A DNA stretch of 64,000 nucleotides from NCBI RefSeq assembly GCF_965638725.1, contig NC_134952.1:19905028-19969027 (forward strand), in the 5' to 3' direction. Position numbers and translations under genes: made by a program. This stretch comes from Aptenodytes patagonicus. Lineage: Eukaryota; Chordata; Aves; Sphenisciformes; Spheniscidae. The notes under the pieces are model-generated. The model searched no databases. It worked only from the letters and a program-made list of their open reading frames with translations, and was not told the DNA's origin. Each line of letters opens with the position of its first letter. Position 1 is the first letter of the stretch. This document shows, in pieces, positions 57,861 to 64,000 of the stretch.

Positions 57861-60118
57861 TGCAGATTTGTACCAAAGAATTGTTGTGATGTGCATCATT
57901 ATGTCTCATTATGTCATTGCAAGTAACCTTTTGTGTAGCAGACACAATCCACGTAACATGCTGTGTGACCAGTTTACAAAACCAGGCTCCTTCAGAAGGG
58001 CGAGTAATTAATCATTATTCAGCAACAGCACTCACCATTCCACTACTTGCTGGCAGGAGTGTATAACCGAGGGCATGCCTAGCTACGACAATACATTATT
58101 CATGAATAGAAAACTACAGTTAGCTGTGGTACTGTTCCAATAAATGGTTAAAAAAAAGAAAGAACTCCGTTAGTTTTCAAGTGTGTGGCTGATTTTTTTT
58201 TTCTAAATTTACTGCCAACACATTGCATGAATAAGCATAGGCCTGAGTTGCAAATGCAGTAGGAAAGAATTAGTATAAGGCACCAATGTGCGTTTTCCAT
58301 AATGCCAAAGTCAATAATCCGAGGACAACGAGAAGATCTCTCAAATGCCTTGCCTTGAAGGTATAGCACAGTAACTTTCTGTTGTAATAATTTTATTGCT
58401 TTATCAAGCACTAATTTAATAGCAAATAGAATGCACATTGTCAAAAATAAATTGTAGCAAATATTTTATTCGATTAAGAGTCTTAGTAGTAATTTACATA
58501 TTGTGTTCTTTAGGATGTGGTTTTCTTCACACTTAGCTTTGGTTTTCATTTACACTACATCTGGCTGACAATCTGTCATGACACAAATAAGGCAAATGAG
58601 ATTATTTACATTTGATCACTGTCCACTGTTTACACAAGCTGGGGTTAATGCAAAGGGCTGATGAGGGTTGGGGTTTAGTCACTGATTTTGGACAGGCTGG
58701 AATTGTACCTGTTTTCTGTCCAGCTGCCTTTGTCACAGAGCAGCTCAGTTCCTCTCTACTAGCAAATACCATAAGAAAATAGCCAGTATGCAAGCACAAA
58801 CCCTTCGATCATCTTGTACTTCACCATGCGTGCATTCCAAAAAGGCACATTTCATCTCAGATCTCACCATTTACCACACCTGTGTGTATAACTTTTCCAA
58901 CTGAGACCATTAGTGAATTTTATTTTTAATTGCTTTCCTTTATATGGGATTCTTTTTTTCCCCATTAATTCCATTTGAATTTGGAAGAGCTTAATTCATC
59001 AGGTCCAGTCACGCCATTAAGGTTATAGATCTTTTTTATAAAAGAGAATCAGAAATGCTTTTGTAAAACTATGATTTCAGAAGCATGTTGAAAGGAAGCT
59101 GCAGTAATTCAGAGGAACCTCAAAAGCTAAACATGTTTTGAGGAATATGTTTCCAGCTGCAGAATAAATATTTGTAACTTCACCAAAATTTGTCACTGAA
59201 AAAACCCAACCCTTCATTTTGCTTTGGGTTCATAGACTGCTAAGATTTGGGGTTGAGGTTGTTCGACTAAAAAAGCATCAGTCGAGGAATGAACACCGAT
59301 CAAGTGCAACATTTACGATTTATATATGTATTCCATCCAGCTGCAGTTTCCATAATTGCATTGCACAGACACTGGCCATGCAGCAGAGCACATCGTGTAG
59401 CAAAAGATGAGTCGGTTTTCTCTCTTTTTTAGCAGAGCGGTGTAAGGAGAGCACAGCGACGGAAAGCGCAGAGGATATATCCACTTCCTCTCATGGAGGA
59501 TTTCATTTTCTTCTTTGCTGAGAAGACTAGTCTCCTTTGTCCCGAAGTATTAACAAATATACCAGCTCCCAGTGAAGACAGGCTGCCCCACGTCTATCAA
59601 TAGAATCTATATAGAATCTTTTCCCTTAGGGATTAATTCAACTTTTGATTCAATCTTTCTGAGCTTTAAATTATGATGTTACAAACCTCCAAGGAACTAC
59701 TGTACTATTTGTGACCTTCTTTATTACTTTCTGCTGTTTGATAAAGTAGAGAAAATTGATTTATAGTTTAGTTTGCTTGTGAACATGGAATATCAATGGT
59801 GAGAGTGTGATTCATGGAAAAGCAGGGGAAGTTGGCATTGGTTAAAGTTTAATATAGCAGTTTATTAATTAATGGTGAAGGACTATAGAATAACTGCACT
59901 CTAATCTTGAATGAGATTCTGGAAGTGTAATGTGAAATAATACTGATGAACCAAGGCATCTTGCAAGAGTTGGATTTAAAGTTTTCAAAACATTTTCCGC
60001 AAGGAAGAATTTTGTCCATCGCTTCCACTTCTCTTCCTTAAACCTCCCCCTCTTCCCCTTACGACCTGACGGGTGTTTTTGTGTTTTCTGTAAGCATTAA
60101 AGGTTAAAGGTGGTAGGC
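57861..60118. other. No recognisable feature
   Basis: AT-rich, with a poly-T at 58193-58202 and no recognised gene or repeat family. Confidence 0.45.
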
Positions 60119-60179
60119 AAGGCCCAAGTTTTCCAAATGGAGCCTAAAATTAGGCGTTGGTGTCTGTATTTGGATTCTT
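60119..60179. repeat. Palindromic-family fragment (AGCCTAAAATTAGGC)
   Basis: GGCCCAAGTTTTCCAAATGG followed by AGCCTAAAATTAGGC matches the amniote repeat reading GGGCCCAATTTTCAAAGG, then GCCTAAAGTTAGGC. The latter is itself a 15-bp palindrome. It abuts the next fold-back element directly. Confidence 0.5.
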
Positions 60180-60321
60180 AGGCCCCAATCCAGGAGTCTA
60201 TTTTTATTCAAAGCAGCCGAGCACTTGACTTCAATGGATCTAAAAACACTCAGGCTTAAGTGTTTTGCTGAATCAGGGTGGACTTAAGCACAAATGCAAA
60301 TGCTGTGCTGAATTGGGGCTC
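60180..60321. repeat. Palindromic amniote repeat, AGGCCCCAATCC type
   Basis: Left end AGGCCCCAATCC (60180) and right end AATTGGGGCT (60311-60320) are inverted copies. Inside are GCACTTGACTTCAATGGATC, CACTCAGGCTTAAGTGTTTT and GCTGAATCAGGG. The CTTAAGTG and TTGCTGAATC motifs are those of the same family as the copy at 27018. Confidence 0.65.
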
Positions 60322-60328
60322 TAAATAT

Positions 60329-60420
60329 GTGGCTTGATTTTAAAAGTGCTGAGAGCCGGCAGGTCTAATTGAAGTCAATGGGAGCTGCGAGATGCTCAGC
60401 GTTTCTGAAAATCAGGCCAC
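60329..60420. repeat. 92-bp fold-back repeat, GTGGCCTGATTTT type
   Basis: GTGGCTTGATTTTAAAAGTG followed by CTGAG at the left pairs with CTCAGCGTTTCTGAAAATCA followed by GGCCAC at the right (about 20 of 26 positions by eye). The centre reads TTGAAGTCAATGGGAGCT. This is the best-preserved fold-back repeat of the window. Confidence 0.7.
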
Positions 60421-60697
60421 TCATTGAGGCGCCTGAATCTGATTTCAGGTGCTCAGCCTGCAGCATTCACTGTGGGAGAAAATGGTAACCCAGGAGAACA
60501 GGCAATGGAAGGGTTGATTTCCTAATAAACGAGATCCTGATTTTAAACCTTAGTAACATAAAATGAGGGGATGGGAAGCAAAAAGCAATACTTTCCTGGA
60601 AATCTAATAGAGTGCTTTTTTGCAAGCATCAAAGTGCTATGCAAAAATTTGAAATGAATAAACAAATCAAATTAAAAAGCCTAGTAACTGGAGAAAT
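60421..60697. other. Spacer between fold-back repeats
   Basis: No gene or repeat family was recognised. CTGATTTCAGGTGCTCAGCC at 60438 may be a fragment of the same repeat vocabulary. Confidence 0.4.
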
Positions 60698-60770
60698 ATT
60701 GGGCTAAATTCATGCCTTGTGGAACAGCAGCAACACTGATGAAGTACATCAGGGACAGATTTGGCCCACT
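60698..60770. repeat. 73-bp fold-back repeat, GGGCTAAATTCAT type
   Basis: TTGGGCTAAATTCATGCCTT at the left pairs with CAGGGACAGATTTGGCCCAC at the right. The centre is diverged from the usual TTGAAGTCAATGGAGT. A further member of the amniote palindromic group. Confidence 0.6.
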
Positions 60771-63700
60771 ATGTTTTGAGCATTAATTTGATCAGGAGTA
60801 GTGAGTCAACAATGCAAATCCCACACAGCGAAGAACTTCGCTCTACCACCATTGCGAGCACCAAGCACAACAGTTTGGATTAGTAAATGGTAAAAATGCA
60901 AGAGCTAAACATTTTTGCAAGTAAAAAAAAATATTATAGAGTATAAAATAAACAGCAATGTTAGGAACAGAGATGAGGTGGAGGCTAGTCATCTTGAGAA
61001 AGGCAATTTTTTCAAGTGAATTCAGTAGTCCTCTCTACCCAAAGACCACAACCAGGCTGCCCACCAGCTGCGTAGGCTGCCCTGCACTGCTCCTCGCATC
61101 GTGCCTCGCGTACCTTCTGAGGCACACATCCAGACGAGAAGACTCAGTCATACAGTGTTGTGCTGTTAACCCCCAGAGAAGGCTGTTGACACAACGGGAT
61201 AGGCCTACAGCAGTACGTTGGCCACCTGTGAATGAACCCTGGGCAAACCAAAGAAAAGCAATTCCTTCCCCTTTTGATGTGCATGTAAAGGAGAGGGTTG
61301 TGAATACCCTTTGCCAGCCCCTCGCCTAGCTGTTGCCTGCCCAGTGGCAATGCCGGTGTGGAAGCCCACCGAGCTGCACCCTGTACTGTCTGGGAAGGAT
61401 TCAGAAAACCCATGCTTGTCCAGCCACCTACCTGTCTGATCCTCCTAGCCTGTCTGCTGAGACAGAGAGGCTGGTGAAGGACTCTCATGATGGTGCTTTT
61501 TCCTAGTACAGGTATTTATCATCTCAGGATGGAAGATACCAACCGTTTTGGACTTGTCGGTCCCTACTACCTGCACAACTTGGATCCAAGCATGGCCATG
61601 TAGAAAAGCCCTTACATTCCCCACCCCCTCCTAACTGGAGCTGGCAACTCTTAGAACTCCACTGAGCATTTTTCAAAAGTTTTCCTACAAGGTTCATGTC
61701 GGCCCTTCAACAGCCTTGGGTACTCATGGCAGAAAGGCAGATAGCACCCTTCTACCACTAAATATATTAAAACTAGTGGTTCTGCCCCCTGCCCAAAGTG
61801 CAGTAACGCAGGTGTGATCTGGACTACTATCTGAAATCAATTACGACCATTAGAAAGAGTAATAGAAAACCCAGTACACAACCAGTTGGGGGGTGAAAAA
61901 CCTGTCACTTGTGATAAAAAAGAGAAACAGAAATGGATTTGAAACATTCGTTTCCCTTTATTTGCTCAGTGAGGCCAATGTGTACTGCACATTAAAAAAA
62001 AAAAAATCACAGGAATTTTCATACAATGAATTAAACCACAGAAGTACATGTAGAATTGGCAGGTGGAAAATAGCCCAGCTTGGGCTTAACTAATACCTCG
62101 CCTTCCCTGTTCAGCATAGTCCAACCAATAGCTTTACATGTTCACCTACTGTACAAATCTTACAGTAGCTCCATCAGGTCAGTGGTTCACATTATTGAAA
62201 ATGTCTGTCACATAGGTACAAATTTAGAATCATCACATTATATTACATGGCTATTCTAGGTCATTTATAGATCAGATCTTATACTACAGTGATTGAAGTT
62301 CTCATTACAGCCATCAAAAAGGACACATAATCATTACCTACTGTAAGCTTACATCGAAAGGGATGAGAAGAAGGTGGAGTTGTTTTCTTTTTTTTCAACT
62401 GACCCAAGTATTATACCCCAGAGGCACAAACTTTCCTCTCAGTGCTGCTTTTGGTGATGGCGGCCCAACTGCTTTTCAGAGTAGTTTAGCACAGGTATTT
62501 TTCTTCAATTTTAGGCTCCCTCTGTTTGGATCATTTTACGTTCTGTAGGAATTACTTTGTTACAGCTCTAGGAAAGACCATAGTTTCTAAGTACCAGTTC
62601 TGTTACCTGTATTGTGGATGTGGTACTTACCACAGCATGAAAGCAACGGTACAATCTTCATCTAAAAGACACACAGAACTACGCTGCAATTTGCCTCCGG
62701 TGACAATGTGGTACATGTGCTAATTTGAAATGTTCTTGGGGGAGAAAAAAAGAAAAGGAAACACCGAGTTTATATTTGGTGGGTTACCTACTACAGTGTC
62801 TACAAAGGATACAAATAGCTTTATTCAGCAATCCTAGCTCTATTAATTTCATATGTAATTTGTAAATCCACAGAGGAAAGCCATCTTCAAGATGAGAATG
62901 TTTGCCAGGCCAGTGAAAAAAAAATTGACTCGTGTCATTATGCCTGCTTGGTGAAAAATAAATAATCCCCCCTCCAAACCCCACACGAATTTATTCATGT
63001 CAGCAATTTAGGGCAAAAGAGAATGTACTTAAAATTTAATCACAGAAATTTAAAGGCAAAATGGTAATGCATCTGGTCCTTGAACACACAATATGATATA
63101 CTAAATATTGATTTCTTAAAAATAATTTATTGCTTTTAATATTTTTTTTTACAACAGAAGATACTCAAAATCCAGAAAGGAAAATTGTAAACTTTTAGTT
63201 TGGCATTCACACAAAGTTAAAACACCTGCATTTTTAAGCTACAGAGCAACAACAAGAATTATGCAGATTAAAGAATGTTACAGTCGTAACACAGAACCTC
63301 TGAAAAAGTTCTTTTCTTTTTTTTTTATTGCTATCTATCTACTGAGAAATAAGAAGCCAAAAAATCAAGCAAGCCTCCGACAGGACAGACAGTGGAATCT
63401 CTCAGAACACAATATGCTGGTGATAAAATGAATGCAGCCATCAAAATCAACTGCACTGGCATGGGGGTGGAATCGTTTTTCTAAGACTGGGAGTGGGAAA
63501 GGAGATTAAATAGTTAGGTGCACCATACCTTTAAGAGGAGTCATGAATGCCAAACAGTAATAGAATACCAAATCTATACATTCGCAAGCAAATTCCAAAC
63601 TTTGCTGATTCAGTCTAGAGACTCCGAGTTCAGATGAAATTCTGATGCTCAGAATAGCAGTAGTTTACTCTTGTGGGTTTTTTTTTTCCTGAAGTTTCTA

Positions 63701-64000
63701 TTTAATTTAGCAGAAGCAATGTCATCAGCAACAATGTCATGGGCACATCTGAGGCCATGCTAGTGCATAGTAAAAAAAGAAAAAAAACCAAACAACCCAC
63801 TGCTTCTGCAAAAGCTGAATTTCCAAACGAAGCACTTACTCCAAACTGACAACCTTCATGCATCCTAGGTATAAAATTTCCACTGGCCTTTTTATTATTT
63901 TAGTCATCTCATAATTTATAATAAATAGGATAATTGTAACTGATAAATATGTCTCTTTAGTAAACAAAGGAATGAAGGATCGGTATTTATACAGGATGCA
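60771..64000. other. No recognised gene
   Basis: Open frames of 114-123 codons overlap on opposite strands at 60958-61488 in a GC-richer patch, with no recognisable domain. Poly-A lies at 61993-62005. The rest is AT-rich and stop-dense. Confidence 0.4.

Noticed and set aside
60958-61488. Overlapping 123- and 114-codon frames on opposite strands as genes
   Set aside because: No domain, splice context or codon pattern favours either strand; likely chance frames in a GC-richer patch.
1-64000. Endogenous retrovirus or other integrated virus
   Set aside because: No LTR pair, primer-binding site, gag, protease or env-like frame was seen. All reverse transcriptase signals are of the CR1 LINE type.

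Overview
This window looks like nuclear, non-genic DNA from a bird. A crocodilian is a weaker alternative. The best evidence is the CR1 retrotransposon content. Two fairly young copies run on the plus strand (4074-5308 and 42734-43154) and end in the 8-bp ATTCTATG tail repeats typical of archosaur CR1. Older CR1 pieces lie in both orientations, with MIR-like SINE remnants, a hAT-like MITE and many short, palindromic, amniote-type interspersed repeats. The sequence is AT-rich, dense in stop codons and poor in CpG. I found no rRNA, tRNA, CRISPR, operon or intact host gene, and it is most simply read as intergenic or deep intronic DNA.

Layout. Positions 1-1690 hold a possible decayed coding remnant on the minus strand, parent unknown. 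1691-2421 is a minus-strand CR1 that has lost the middle of its reverse transcriptase. 3153-3358 is a long purine microsatellite. 4074-5308 is the best-preserved element: a 5'-truncated CR1 with about 378 open codons spanning reverse transcriptase motifs A to C and the C-terminal part. 5309-12319 is mostly unrecognised. 12320-13003 is an old, frameshifted CR1 piece. 13-31 kb carries scattered palindromic repeats, an ancient CR1/L3-type copy (21280-22740) and MIR-like pieces (23225-23347, 28029-28117). 32555-33245 holds two more CR1 relics. 41130-43154 stacks three CR1-derived segments. 46-55 kb contains a palindromic repeat, a perfect 15-bp hairpin (50298-50331) and a hAT-like MITE (51137-51311). 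56130-57860 is an unexplained, more GC-rich block with long open frames, the least explained part of the window. 60119-60770 is a cluster of four fold-back repeats. The last 3 kb shows nothing I recognise.

The recognised features do not form a pathway. They are a record of retrotransposon and MITE insertion and decay. Family assignments come from reading the sequence against remembered family hallmarks, without any search, so subfamily names and exact boundaries are approximate. I saw no convincing new biological system. The items most worth checking are the block at 56.1-57.9 kb, the remnant at 1-1.7 kb, the hairpin at 50.3 kb and the fold-back cluster at 60 kb.
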